A program made the translations under genes and the position numbers. From Roseateles_C aquae (GTDB lineage: Bacteria; Pseudomonadota; Gammaproteobacteria; Burkholderiales; Burkholderiaceae_C): a stretch of 64,000 bases of DNA. The stretch covers positions 558,001-622,000 of the forward strand of contig NZ_JAVXZY010000001.1 of NCBI RefSeq assembly GCF_032337115.1, given 5' to 3'. The notes under the pieces were generated by a model. The model worked only from the letters and a program-made list of their open reading frames with translations. It was not told the DNA's origin and did no database searches. Each line of letters begins with the position of its first letter. Positions within the stretch are counted from its first letter, which is position 1. Shown piece by piece: positions 17,147 to 26,609 of the stretch.

Positions 17147-20008
17147 ATGAACGACACCACCAAGCCCGATACCGCCGCGCCCGACTACCGAGCGACGCTG
17201 AACCTGCCCGACACCCCCTTCCCGATGCGCGGCGACCTGCCCAAGCGCGAGCCGGGCTGGGTCAAGCAATGGGAAGAGCAAGGCATCTACAAGCAGCTGC
17301 GCGATGCACGCTGCGGCGCGCCGAAGTTCGTGCTGCACGACGGCCCGCCCTATGCCAACGGCCAGATCCATATCGGCCATGCGGCGAACAAGATCCTCAA
17401 GGACATGATCGTCAAGGCGCGTCAGCTCGAGGGTTTCGATGCCGCCTACATCCCGGGCTGGGACTGCCACGGTCTGCCGATCGAGAACCAGATCGAGAAG
17501 ACCCACGGCCGCGGCCTGCCGCGCGACGAGGTGCAGGCCAAGAGCCGCGCCTATGCCGGCGAGCAGATCGACGCGCAGCGCCTGGACTTCAAGCGCCTGG
17601 GCGTGCTGGGCGAGTGGGACCGCCCCTACCGCACCATGGACTTCAAGAACGAAGCCGGCGAGATCCGTGTCCTGAAGCGCCTGTTCGAACGTGGCTTCGT
17701 CTATCGTGGCCTGAAGCCGGTGTACTGGTGCTTTGATTGCGGCTCCTCGCTGGCCGAGTTCGAGATCGAGTACCAGGACAAGCAAAGCCCGGCCGTTGAC
17801 GTCGCCTTCCTGAGCGCCGAGCCCGACAAGCTCGCCGCCGCCTTTGGTCTGGCCGCGCTGGCCAAGGAGGCCTTCACCGTCATCTGGACGACCACGCCCT
17901 GGACCATCCCGGCCAACCAGGCGCTGAACCTGAACCCCGAGCTGCCCTACGCGCTGGTCGACACGCCGCGCGGCATCTTCATGGTCGCCAAAGCCCTGGT
18001 CGAGAAATGCCTGGCGCGCTGGAAGCTCGAAGGCACGGTGCTGGCCACCACGCAGGGCAAGAACCTGGCGATGCTGAAGTTCAAGCATCCGCTGGCGCAT
18101 GTTGACGCCGGCTTTGATCGCGAAAGCCCGGTCTACCTGGCCGATTACGCGACCGCGGAAGACGGCACCGGCGTCGTTCATTCCGCGCCCGCCTATGGCC
18201 TGGATGACTTCCAGAGCTGCGTGTCGCACGGCATGGCCTTCAAGGACATCCTGAACCCTGTGCAGGGCAACGGCTGCTATGAGGCCAGCCTGCCACTGTT
18301 CGGCGGCCTGCACATCTGGAAAGCCAACCCTGTCATCGCCGAAGCGCTGGAAAACGCCGGCCGCCTGCTCTCGCATGTAAAGATCACCCACAGCTACCCG
18401 CACTGCTGGCGCCACAAGACGCCAGTGATCTACCGCGCGGCAGCGCAGTGGTTTGTGCGCATGGATGAGGGCGAAGGCCTGTTCGCCCTCGACAAGGCCG
18501 AGAAGAGCCTGCGCCAGACCGCGCTGGAAGCCATCGACGCCACCAGCTTCTATCCTGAAAACGGCCGTGCCCGCCTGCGCGACATGATCGCCGGCCGGCC
18601 CGACTGGTGCATCTCGCGCCAGCGCTCCTGGGGCGTGCCGCTGCCCATCTTCCTGCACAAGGACAGCGGATTGCCGCATCCGAAGACGCTGGAGTTCATC
18701 GAGCGCGCCGCCGAGATCGTCGAGGCCGGCGGTGTTGAAGCCTGGGCCAAGCTGGACGCGGCCGACTGGCTGGGCGCCGAAGCGGCCGAGTACAGCAAGG
18801 GCAGCGACATCCTGGACGTCTGGTTCGACTCCGGCTCGACCTTCCAGCACGTGCTCAAGGGCAGCCATGCCGGTGCCGCCCACGACAGCGGACCCGAGGC
18901 CGATCTCTATCTGGAAGGCCACGACCAGCATCGCGGCTGGTTCCACAGCTCGCTGCTGATTGGCTGCGCACTCTATGGCCGCGCGCCCTACAAGGGCCTG
19001 CTGACCCACGGCTTCGTCGTTGACGGCCAGGGCCGCAAGATGAGCAAGTCGGTCGGCAATGTGGTCGCACCGCAGGCGGTCAGCGACAAGATGGGTGCCG
19101 AAATCCTGCGCCTGTGGACGGCAGCGACCGACTACTCCGGCGACCTCGGCCTGGACGAGAAAATCCTCGCCCGCGTCGTCGACGGCTACCGCCGCATCCG
19201 CAACACGCTGCGCTTCCTGCTGGCCAATGTCAGCGACTTCGATGCCAAGGCTGACGCCGTGCCGCTGGACCAGCTGCTGGAGGTCGACCGCTATGCGCTG
19301 GCCCGCGCCGCCGAACTGCAAACGGAAATCCTCGCGCACTTCCAGCGCTACGAGTTCCATCCGGTGGTGGCCAAGCTGCAGGTCTACTGCTCGGAAGACC
19401 TCGGTGGCTTCTACCTCGATGTGCTGAAGGACCGCCTCTACACCACGGCCCCGAAGAGCCTGGCCCGCCGCTCGGCGCAAACGGCACTGTGGCAGCTGAG
19501 CCATGCGATGCTGCGCTGGATGGCACCCTTCCTCAGCTTCACTGCCGAGGAAGCCTGGCAGGTTTTCGACGGCGACCACGCCGGCAGGAGCATCTTCACC
19601 GAGACCTTCTGGAAGTTCCCGCAAGGCCAGTCCGATGCCGACTTGCTGGCCAAGTGGAGCCGCATTCGCACCATCCGCGAGGCGGTCAACAAGGCCATCG
19701 AAGAGGTGCGCGCCGCCGGCCAGGTCGGCTCGTCACTGCAGGCCGAAGTCGCCCTGGGCGTCAATGCGCAAGACCTGACCCTGCTGCAAAGCCTGGGCGA
19801 GGATCTGAAGTTCGTGCTGATCACCTCAGCCGCAACCATCAGCGAGGCGGCCGAGTTGACGGTGACGGTCAGCCCCTCGACGGCACAGAAGTGCGAGCGC
19901 TGCTGGCACTACCGCTTCGACGTGGGCAGCAATCCCGCCCATCCGACGCTGTGCGGCCGCTGCGACAGCAATCTGCACGGCAGCGGCGAGGCCCGCCAGT
20001 TCGCGTGA
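17147..20008 (+). CDS. ileS: Isoleucyl-tRNA synthetase
   Basis: Charges tRNA-Ile; class I synthetase of 953 residues with an editing domain. Visible motifs are PYANGQIHIGHA (HIGH, residues 75-78), the CP1 editing region with TTPWTIPANQA, GRKMSKSVGN (KMSKS, from Lys631), and a C-terminal zinc finger built from CERCWHYR and LCGRC. This is the bacterial type 1 IleS with Zn finger. The start at 17147 gives the acidic leader MNDTTKPDTAAP before the conserved core. It is followed by a strong terminator 36 bases downstream, which ends the ribF-ileS unit before lspA. Confidence 0.97.
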   Translation: MNDTTKPDTAAPDYRATLNLPDTPFPMRGDLPKREPGWVKQWEEQGIYKQLRDARCGAPKFVLHDGPPYANGQIHIGHAANKILKDMIVKARQLEGFDAAYIPGWDCHGLPIENQIEKTHGRGLPRDEVQAKSRAYAGEQIDAQRLDFKRLGVLGEWDRPYRTMDFKNEAGEIRVLKRLFERGFVYRGLKPVYWCFDCGSSLAEFEIEYQDKQSPAVDVAFLSAEPDKLAAAFGLAALAKEAFTVIWTTTPWTIPANQALNLNPELPYALVDTPRGIFMVAKALVEKCLARWKLEGTVLATTQGKNLAMLKFKHPLAHVDAGFDRESPVYLADYATAEDGTGVVHSAPAYGLDDFQSCVSHGMAFKDILNPVQGNGCYEASLPLFGGLHIWKANPVIAEALENAGRLLSHVKITHSYPHCWRHKTPVIYRAAAQWFVRMDEGEGLFALDKAEKSLRQTALEAIDATSFYPENGRARLRDMIAGRPDWCISRQRSWGVPLPIFLHKDSGLPHPKTLEFIERAAEIVEAGGVEAWAKLDAADWLGAEAAEYSKGSDILDVWFDSGSTFQHVLKGSHAGAAHDSGPEADLYLEGHDQHRGWFHSSLLIGCALYGRAPYKGLLTHGFVVDGQGRKMSKSVGNVVAPQAVSDKMGAEILRLWTAATDYSGDLGLDEKILARVVDGYRRIRNTLRFLLANVSDFDAKADAVPLDQLLEVDRYALARAAELQTEILAHFQRYEFHPVVAKLQVYCSEDLGGFYLDVLKDRLYTTAPKSLARRSAQTALWQLSHAMLRWMAPFLSFTAEEAWQVFDGDHAGRSIFTETFWKFPQGQSDADLLAKWSRIRTIREAVNKAIEEVRAAGQVGSSLQAEVALGVNAQDLTLLQSLGEDLKFVLITSAATISEAAELTVTVSPSTAQKCERCWHYRFDVGSNPAHPTLCGRCDSNLHGSGEARQFA

Positions 20009-20043
20009 TCGGAGATCCGCGACAGCCTGGCCACAAGCAATCA

Positions 20044-20076
20044 GGGGCGTTGCTCACAAGGAGCAACGCCCCTTTT
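20044..20076 (+). terminator. Rho-independent terminator of ileS
   Basis: A perfect 12-bp stem, GGGGCGTTGCTC (20044-20055) with GAGCAACGCCCC (20061-20072), has a 5-base loop and is followed by TTTT. There is no T run in the other direction, so it acts on ileS and not on the converging chemoreceptor gene. Confidence 0.9.
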
Positions 20077-20111
20077 GCTTCCGTCGACCGCGAGGCGTCG
20101 CCAGCTTCCGT

Positions 20112-21677
20112 TCAAGCCGGCCTGGCCGGTAGGTCCTGCCCGTCCAAGGTGCGGAAGCTGCCCACCACGCCCGCCAGCCGCTCCGCCTGATCCTGCAGCG
20201 ACTCGGCCGCCGCCGCGCTCTGCTCGACCAAGGCCGCATTCTGCTGTGTCATGTGGTCGAGTTGGGTCACGGCGTCGCTGATCTTGCCGATGCCCTCACT
20301 CTGCTCTGCGGTGGCTGCGGTGATGCGCACAATCATGTCGCTGACCTGGCGCACGCTGGCGACAATTTCCTCCATCGTGCGCCCGGCATCACTGACCAGC
20401 CGGGTGCCCGACTCCACCTGCTCGACGCTGGCGCCAATCAGGCTCTTGATCTCCCGCGCGGCCTGAGCGCTGCGTTGCGCGAGACCACGCACCTCGGCCG
20501 CCACCACGGCAAAGCCGCGCCCCTGCTCGCCGGCCCGCGCCGCTTCGACTGCCGCATTCAAGGCCAGGATATTGGTCTGGAAAGCAATGGTGTCGATCAC
20601 ACCAATGATGTCGGCGATCTTGCTGCTGGCGTGATTAATGCCATTCATCGTCTCCACCACCTGCACCACCACCTCGCTGCCACGCTGTGCCACTGCCGAG
20701 GCTGTGCTGGCCAGTTGATTGGCCTGCACCGCGGCATCGGCGGTCTGGCGCACATTGCCATTGACTTGGTCCATGCTGGAGGCCGTCTGCTGCAGATTGC
20801 TGGCCGCCACCTCGGTGCGCGTGCTCAGGTCGTGGTTGCCGGTAGCGAACTCGGTGCTCGAGACCTGGATGCGATCAGCACTCTGGCGCAGCTCCCCCAC
20901 CAGCACCCGCAGCCGCGCTTGCATATCGGCCAGGCTGCGCAGCAGGTCGCCCACCTCGTCATCCTGGTCGGAGTTGATCGGCTGGGTCAGATCACCTTCG
21001 GCCACGGCCTGGGTCAGGCGCTGGGCCTTCTGCAGGTCGCTCACACAGCGGTTCTTGACGATGATGATGGCGGCAGCCGCCAACAGCGCGGCCAACAGGG
21101 CGGCCGCACCGGTGCTCCATTGCAGGGTTCGCTCGCGCACGGCTGCAGCCTGCGCCATCTCCTCGGCATCCTGTTCGATCTGTGCCACCACATTGGCGAG
21201 CAGCTTGGCCAGAGATTCGTAGCTGTTGTCGGCGTTCTGCATCGCAGCCACGCCAACGTTTGGATCGACCGAGGCCATGTCAATCGCCTGATCGGCCTGC
21301 TTGACATAGTTGTCGATCAGCGCCGAGGCATCGGCGACGGTCTTGCGCAGCGTGTCGTCAGCAGACTCAGCCTCGAGCAGGCCTTGCAACTGCTGCTTGA
21401 TGCCGCCCATCTGCTGCGCCAGCTTGGCACGCACCGCCTTGACCTGTGCATCGTCCAGCGAGGCAACCAGTGCAACGGCCCGGTACGACCTCGAATGCAC
21501 AGCGCCAAGCAACTCCTGCTGGGCGCTGAGCGTCTTGAAAACCTGTATCGAGTTCGCAAACTCAGCGCGCGCCGTGGCCGCCTGCCGGCTCGACAGGCCG
21601 GCATTGACCACGGCCGCCAACAAGACGATGCTGATGGCTGCCATTGGCGCCATTAAGAGCTTGGGTCCAAGTCTCAT
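20112..21677 (-). CDS. Methyl-accepting chemotaxis protein
   Basis: Inner-membrane chemoreceptor of 521 residues. A first membrane helix (residues about 7-28) precedes a helical periplasmic bundle of about 160 residues, then come a second helix (about 190-210), a HAMP domain (QRLTQAVAEGDLTQPI) and a long signalling coiled coil. The hairpin tip carries the canonical IAFQTNILALNAAVEAARAGE sequence (split here, from about residue 370) and RGFAVVAAEVRGLAQRSA. The C-terminus lacks an obvious CheR-docking pentapeptide. It lies 54 bases downstream of a gene for a secreted Cache-domain protein on the same strand, which suggests that protein helps in ligand sensing. The pair sits between ileS and lspA. 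Confidence 0.93.
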   Translation of the reverse strand: MRLGPKLLMAPMAAISIVLLAAVVNAGLSSRQAATARAEFANSIQVFKTLSAQQELLGAVHSRSYRAVALVASLDDAQVKAVRAKLAQQMGGIKQQLQGLLEAESADDTLRKTVADASALIDNYVKQADQAIDMASVDPNVGVAAMQNADNSYESLAKLLANVVAQIEQDAEEMAQAAAVRERTLQWSTGAAALLAALLAAAAIIIVKNRCVSDLQKAQRLTQAVAEGDLTQPINSDQDDEVGDLLRSLADMQARLRVLVGELRQSADRIQVSSTEFATGNHDLSTRTEVAASNLQQTASSMDQVNGNVRQTADAAVQANQLASTASAVAQRGSEVVVQVVETMNGINHASSKIADIIGVIDTIAFQTNILALNAAVEAARAGEQGRGFAVVAAEVRGLAQRSAQAAREIKSLIGASVEQVESGTRLVSDAGRTMEEIVASVRQVSDMIVRITAATAEQSEGIGKISDAVTQLDHMTQQNAALVEQSAAAAESLQDQAERLAGVVGSFRTLDGQDLPARPA

Positions 21678-21731
21678 TTTTTACTACTCCCTGACCAAGC
21701 GCCGCCCGAAGTGGGGCGGCCTCACATCAAC

Positions 21732-22190
21732 TCATTTGTAGACGCCTCCGCAGACCACGGTTTGTTCCAGCCGCTCGCAATACATTGACTTCGGCTCGAC
21801 TTTTTTATTCTCGGGATTGGTGAACTTGTAGTCCTGCCAGAAGCTCGGCTTCGCTTTGCCCATCTCGACCCGCTCGCGGACAAAGGCCTTGCCGTCGACA
21901 TCCTTCAAGTCGATCAGATTGCGGCCAACCATCTTTTCATTGGCGCCATGGGCGTGGACCACGCCATCGAGGCCATAGACGACCAGGTAGAGATCCTCCT
22001 GGCGGAACTGTCCGGCCTTGCTGGTGATTTCGGCATAGCCCTTGGTCGTGCCATTGGCCTTGATATAGGCCACGCCCTTTTTGACCATCTGCACCGCCTG
22101 ATCCGGCGTAGCGCCGCCGTCAGCGGCGTAGGCCGGAGCCAGGGTCACGCAGGCCAGAGCCAGCAGGGCACGGGAGCAAAGACGCTTCAT
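21732..22190 (-). CDS. Secreted single-Cache-domain protein
   Basis: Periplasmic protein of 152 residues. The signal peptide MKRLCSRALLALACVTLAPAYA is followed by one small Cache (sCache_2) domain: a helical start (TPDQAVQMVKKGVAYIKANG), QEDLYLVVYGLDGVVHAHG, NLIDLKDVDGKAFVRE, and the final strands. Such domains are usually the extracellular part of receptors, but here the domain is free and soluble, with no membrane anchor after the signal peptide. The start at 22190 is chosen for the signal peptide and an AGGAAGGA stretch just upstream. It precedes the chemoreceptor gene by 54 bases, so the two probably form an operon and may act as ligand-binding protein plus transducer. Confidence 0.85.
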   Translation of the reverse strand: MKRLCSRALLALACVTLAPAYAADGGATPDQAVQMVKKGVAYIKANGTTKGYAEITSKAGQFRQEDLYLVVYGLDGVVHAHGANEKMVGRNLIDLKDVDGKAFVRERVEMGKAKPSFWQDYKFTNPENKKVEPKSMYCERLEQTVVCGGVYK

Positions 22191-22493
22191 GTTTCCATCC
22201 TTCCTGAAGTGACAAGACAAAGCTGCCCGCACACGCCCCATTCAGCTGCCGCATTAGGTGAACGGCTTGGGCACCGGTTTCAAGAGAACACCGCTCATTG
22301 CCCGGGCGCAGGCCCGAGGTCTGAGTTCACGAAGTCTGCGCAGCCAGCTGATCGCTGAATGGCCGAACAGAGGGGAGAAGATACGCCATCTCAGAAAAAT
22401 ACTCAGCACTTCCGTGAAGCGCGGGCTGCTGCCAGAACGGAGCAGCCTGCCGAGCCGGCTACAGTTACGGCCTTGCCCGCATCTGCCCATTTC
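22191..22493. other. Intergenic region between the Cache gene and lspA
   Basis: This holds the divergent start regions of the Cache-chemoreceptor operon (left) and lspA (right). A hexamer TACAGT at about 22460, some 30 bases before lspA, could be a -10 box, but I see no convincing -35. No RNA gene or terminator is visible. Short frames on both strands here have no recognisable content. Confidence 0.4.
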
Positions 22494-22994
22494 ATGTCCA
22501 CCAAGCGCTCCACTTCCGCCGCCGCCCCTCTGTTCCAGTGGCTGGCCATCGCTCTGATTGTGATTCTTGCCGATCAGTTCACCAAGATCTTGATCGTCGG
22601 CAATTTCCAGCTGGGTGGCAGTGTCACCGTCACCAGCTTCTTCAACGTCGTACGCTGGCACAACACTGGCGCCGCCTTCAATTTCTTGGCTCACGCGGCG
22701 GGCTGGCAGCGCTGGTTCTTCGTCGGTCTCGGCACCGCAGCCACGCTGTTCATCATCTGGCTGCTGCGCCGTCATGGTCAGCAAAAGCTCTTTGCCTGGG
22801 CGCTGTCGCTGATATTGGGCGGGGCGATCGGCAATGTGATCGACCGGCTGGTGCATGGCTACGTCGTCGACTTCATTTCCATCCACTATCAGGATGCCTG
22901 GACCTTCCCAGCCTTCAACATTGCCGACAGTGCCATCACCATCGGCGCCGTGCTGCTGATCTGGGACGAGTTGCGACGCGTCCGTCGGGGCTGA
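22494..22994 (+). CDS. lspA: Lipoprotein signal peptidase (signal peptidase II)
   Basis: Membrane aspartyl protease that removes signal peptides from prolipoproteins after diacylglyceryl transfer. It has 166 residues and four membrane helices. The conserved blocks are DQFTKILI, NTGAAFNFL, GGAIGNVIDRLVHGYVVDFI (first catalytic Asp) and FNIADSAITIG (second catalytic Asp). The frame is open 45 codons further upstream, but the ATG at 22494 (MSTKRST) gives the normal length. It is separated from ileS by a strong terminator and two opposite-strand genes, so it must have its own promoter. Confidence 0.95.
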   Translation: MSTKRSTSAAAPLFQWLAIALIVILADQFTKILIVGNFQLGGSVTVTSFFNVVRWHNTGAAFNFLAHAAGWQRWFFVGLGTAATLFIIWLLRRHGQQKLFAWALSLILGGAIGNVIDRLVHGYVVDFISIHYQDAWTFPAFNIADSAITIGAVLLIWDELRRVRRG

Positions 22995-23069
22995 CCCTCC
23001 CCTGGAAACCACGCTGTCTTCGCGGGCTTTATCGGGCTAGGCTGCGGCATCCAGAAGGGAGCAGCCGCC

Positions 23070-23903
23070 ATGAGGCCCAGTGAAGCGCCAGTCGATCCGA
23101 ACACCGAGGCCACCGACCCGGAAGCTGCCCCTGAGGCCGCCGCTGTCGACACCGAGGCCATCTCGGCCTTCAGCCTGCGCCTGCACCCGCTGAGCTATGC
23201 GCAGCCCTTTCAATGGCTGCAGGCCGGCATGCGCGACTTTCTACGCCAGCCTGTCATTGGCGCGTTCTACGGCTGCCTGTTCATGGCGATGGGCTGGCTG
23301 CTGCTGACGGTCTATCGCCACGCGCCTGCCTACTTGTTGGCCCTGTCGGCCGGTTTCCTGTTGATGGGGCCCTTTTTGGGCATGGGGCTGTACCAGGTCA
23401 GCATGCGGCTGCAGCGCGGCGAGCGCCCTGACCTGGGCGACTCGCTGACCGCCTGGGACAGCCATATGGGCCAGATGGCCATCTTTGGCGGCGTGCTGCT
23501 GATCCTGGAGATGATCTGGGCCCGCGCCTCGCTGATCGTCTTCGCCGTCAGCTTTGATGGCATGCCTGATCTCGGCGGCTCGATCGAAAAGTTCCTTGAC
23601 CCGGAGAACCTCGGCTTCGTCATCGCCTACTTGGGCGTCGGTGCGCTTTTCGCCGGGCTGATCTTCGCCATCAGCGTGATCTCCATCCCGATGATGCTGG
23701 ACAAGCAGGTCGACGCCATCACTGCCGCGCTGACCAGCCTGCGCCTGGTGCTGACCCAGACCGGCGTGATGCTGCTCTGGGGGGCGCTGATCACGCTGCT
23801 GGTGATCGTGGCGATGTTGCCCGGCTTTGCCGGACTGCTGGTCATCGGCCCGGTGCTGGGCCATGCCAGCTGGCATGCCTACCGGGCCAGCGTGGCCGAC
23901 TGA
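23070..23903 (+). CDS. DUF2189 family integral membrane protein
   Basis: Membrane protein of 277 residues with an acidic, Ala/Glu-rich N-terminal tail of about 35 residues and five or six membrane helices. The blocks FLRQPVIGAFYGCLF, GFLLMGPFLGMGLYQVSMRLQRGE and the final GPVLGHASWHAYRA identify the DUF2189 family, common in proteobacteria and of unknown function. The tract GGGAGCAGCC before the ATG could serve as ribosome binding site. It follows lspA by 75 bases on the same strand and may share its transcript. Confidence 0.82.
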   Translation: MRPSEAPVDPNTEATDPEAAPEAAAVDTEAISAFSLRLHPLSYAQPFQWLQAGMRDFLRQPVIGAFYGCLFMAMGWLLLTVYRHAPAYLLALSAGFLLMGPFLGMGLYQVSMRLQRGERPDLGDSLTAWDSHMGQMAIFGGVLLILEMIWARASLIVFAVSFDGMPDLGGSIEKFLDPENLGFVIAYLGVGALFAGLIFAISVISIPMMLDKQVDAITAALTSLRLVLTQTGVMLLWGALITLLVIVAMLPGFAGLLVIGPVLGHASWHAYRASVAD

Positions 23904-24027
23904 GCAGCAAGGCTGCTGAGGTCGGCAAGCCGGCAACAGCCAAAATCTTCTCGGCGCCCGCTGTCACTCGGTTGACAATGCGAGCTGCTTCTCGCGGCCG
24001 ACAGCGTGGCCGCCGCCCCATCCACCC

Positions 24028-25530
24028 ATGCTTGATTTCTCCAGTTTGTCCCATTACGACTGGCTCGACGTGCCCATGTGGGTCTTCGATCTGGAGCGGC
24101 GCCGCAATCTCTGGGCCAATGCTGCGGCACTGAGTTTCTGGCGTGCCGAAAGCGCCGAGGAGTTTCTCGGCCGCAGCCATGCCGACATGACCGAGGTGGT
24201 GCGTTCGCGGCTGGCCGTCACCGCCGCCGATCATGCCCAAGGCAAGATCGTGCGCGAGCAATGGACGCTCTACCCCAAGGGTCAGCCGGTGACCGTGATG
24301 CTGGTCTCGCGTGGCATGCGCACGCCGGATCGCCGCCAGGTGATGCTGTTCGCGGCCGACTCGCTGCCCGGCGGCACCGACAAGTCGATGCTGCGAGGCG
24401 TTGAAGCGCTGCAACACACCTCGGTGCGCATCGCCATGTTTTCGCTGCGCGACGGCAGCGTGCTGATGCGCAATCCGGCAGCTGCGCTGTTCTTTTCCGG
24501 TCTGGTCAAGGCAAGAGGGCAATCCGATTTCTCCTTGCTCTTCGCCGATGCTGAGATTGCCAAGCGCATCATGGTCCAGGTGCAGCGCGGCCAGACTTTT
24601 GCCGCCGACCTGGAACTCAACACCAGCAGCGGGCGGCGCTGGCACAGCCTGGACGCACGGCCAATGCGCGATCCGGTGACCGGCGACCTGGTGATGCAGC
24701 TCAACGCTCGCGATATCGCAGACCTCAAAGCCACCCAGCAAGCCTTGGAAGCGGCCCGCGAGGCCGCCGAAGCTGCCAGCCAGGCCAAGAGCGCCTTCCT
24801 GGCCAATATGAGCCATGAGATCCGAACGCCGATGAATGGCGTGCTCGGCCTCACCGAACTGGTGCTGCACACCGAGCTGAACGACAAGCAGCGCAAGTTC
24901 ATCGAGTTGGCACACAGCTCGGCCAAGGGCTTGATGGTCATCATCAACGACCTGCTGGACGTGGCCAAGATCGAAGCCGGCCGGGTGCAGATCGACGCCA
25001 GCCGTTTCTCGCTGCACGACTGCCTGCGCGAGTCGCTGCACCCGCTGCTGCTGCAGGCCCATGAGAAAGGCATTCAGCTGCACGCCAAGATGCAGCCGGG
25101 CGTGCCGCAATTTCTCATGGGCGACGCGCTGCGGCTGCGCCAGGTCATCGTCAATCTGGTCGGCAATGCGCTGAAGTTCACCGAGCGCGGCGAGGTCAGG
25201 CTGGAGGTTCAGCGCCTGGACGACGGCGATCTGCCTGCCACGGCCCCGGTGCTGCTGCGCTTTTCGGTGCATGACACCGGCATCGGCATGACACAGGAGC
25301 AAATTCGGCTGATCTTTGCCCCCTTCAGCCAGGCCGACGGCAGCATCACCCGGCGCTTTGGCGGCACCGGCCTGGGTCTGACCATCGTTCAGCGCCTGGT
25401 CGACCTGATGGGCGGCCAGGTGCAGGTCGAAAGCCAGCCTGGCACCGGCTCCTGCTTCAGCTTTGAAATCACCTTGCCAGTGGCGCCAAGCGCTGAGGCA
25501 AGACCTGAGCCCAGCGGCTCACACGAGTAG
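24028..25530 (+). CDS. PAS-domain sensor histidine kinase, no transmembrane segment
   Basis: Cytoplasmic sensor kinase of 500 residues. There are two PAS-like regions (about residues 10-115 and 130-235), a short coiled linker (ALEAAREAAEAASQAKS), a phosphoacceptor domain with NMSHEIRTPMNG (His263) and a HATPase domain (NLVGNALKF, DTGIGM, GTGLGLTIVQRLV). It lacks a receiver, unlike many kinases of this subtype, and no response regulator lies nearby. The last 12 bases overlap the end of the convergent quinone oxidoreductase gene. The signal sensed by the PAS regions is unknown. Confidence 0.9.
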   Translation: MLDFSSLSHYDWLDVPMWVFDLERRRNLWANAAALSFWRAESAEEFLGRSHADMTEVVRSRLAVTAADHAQGKIVREQWTLYPKGQPVTVMLVSRGMRTPDRRQVMLFAADSLPGGTDKSMLRGVEALQHTSVRIAMFSLRDGSVLMRNPAAALFFSGLVKARGQSDFSLLFADAEIAKRIMVQVQRGQTFAADLELNTSSGRRWHSLDARPMRDPVTGDLVMQLNARDIADLKATQQALEAAREAAEAASQAKSAFLANMSHEIRTPMNGVLGLTELVLHTELNDKQRKFIELAHSSAKGLMVIINDLLDVAKIEAGRVQIDASRFSLHDCLRESLHPLLLQAHEKGIQLHAKMQPGVPQFLMGDALRLRQVIVNLVGNALKFTERGEVRLEVQRLDDGDLPATAPVLLRFSVHDTGIGMTQEQIRLIFAPFSQADGSITRRFGGTGLGLTIVQRLVDLMGGQVQVESQPGTGSCFSFEITLPVAPSAEARPEPSGSHE

Positions 25531-26508
25531 CACGCCCGAGCCCACCGTCGTGCGGGCTTCCAGATCGCGATGAGCCTGGGCCACCTCGGCCAGCGGGTAG
25601 CGCTGCTCGACGCGGATCTGCACCTGCCCCCCCAGCACCACGGCAAAAAGTTCGTCGGCCATGGCCTGCGTGCTTTCGCGGGTGGCCAGATGGGTGAACA
25701 GCGTTGGCCGGGTGACATACAGCGAGCCCTTCGCACTGAGGGTGCCCAAGGCGACCGGCGGCACGACGCCCGAGGCATTGCCAAAGCTGGCCAGGAGGCC
25801 GAAGGGCGCCAGGCTGTCCAGCGAGGCATTCCAGGTGTCGGCGCCGACCGAGTCATAGACCACCTTGACGCCCCGGCCGCCGGTGATCTCGCGCACCCGC
25901 GCGGCCACGTCTTCACGGCGGTAATTGATCACATGGCTGGCCCCGGCGGCCAGGGCCAGCGCGCATTTCTCGTCGCTGCCGGCGGTACCGATCAGTTGCA
26001 GGCCCAGCGCCCGCGCCCAGTTGCAGGCAATCAGGCCAACGCCGCCGGCCGCGGCATGAAAGAGCACATGATCGCCGTGCTGCAGGCCGCCCTGGGGCAG
26101 CGTCTTCTTCAGCAGGTATTGTGCGGTCAGTCCCTTCAGCATCATGGCCGCGCCGGTCTCGAAGCTGATCGCATCGGGCAGTCGCACGACGCAACGGGCC
26201 GGCATCACCCGTGCCGTGCAGTAGGCGCCCACCGGCTGGCTGGCATAGGCCGCGCGATCACCGACGCGCAGGTGCTCAACACCCTCGCCCACCGCCTCAA
26301 TGACACCGGCCGCCTCCATGCCCAGTCCTGAAGGCATGGGCAGCGGATAGACGCCGCTACGGTGGTAGATGTCGATGTAGTTCAGGCCGCAGGCGACGTG
26401 GCGGATGCGAATCTCGCCGGGCCCGGGTTCGCCGAGCTCCAGCTCGACCAGTTTCATCTGCCCGGCATCGCCGGGGGCCTCGATACGAACCGCTTGTGCG
26501 CTTGTCAT
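25519..26508 (-). CDS. qor: NADPH:quinone oxidoreductase (zeta-crystallin type)
   Basis: Medium-chain reductase/dehydrogenase of 329 residues without the structural zinc lobe, typical of QOR. The N-terminal GroES-like domain holds GLNYIDIYHRSGVYP. The nucleotide-binding domain has HAAAGGVGLIACNWA (the AAxGGVG dinucleotide motif), followed by GTAGSDEKCALA and VVYDSVG. It probably reduces quinones or enones with NADPH. Start ATG at 26508. It converges on the PAS kinase with a 12-base antisense overlap and diverges from an EamA transporter. Confidence 0.92.
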   Translation of the reverse strand: MTSAQAVRIEAPGDAGQMKLVELELGEPGPGEIRIRHVACGLNYIDIYHRSGVYPLPMPSGLGMEAAGVIEAVGEGVEHLRVGDRAAYASQPVGAYCTARVMPARCVVRLPDAISFETGAAMMLKGLTAQYLLKKTLPQGGLQHGDHVLFHAAAGGVGLIACNWARALGLQLIGTAGSDEKCALALAAGASHVINYRREDVAARVREITGGRGVKVVYDSVGADTWNASLDSLAPFGLLASFGNASGVVPPVALGTLSAKGSLYVTRPTLFTHLATRESTQAMADELFAVVLGGQVQIRVEQRYPLAEVAQAHRDLEARTTVGSGVLLV

Positions 26509-26609
26509 CTGCGTGCCTGCTGAGGAGTGCGAATTCCGCTATCGTGCCAGCCTTCAGCCGGATTCGCCTGCGGTGATTACGGATGCCCCCCAAACGCTGC
26601 ACGCCCACC

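Noticed and set aside
17030..19624. Open frame of about 864 codons on the minus strand opposite ileS
   Set aside because: Shadow of ileS with no protein-like motif.
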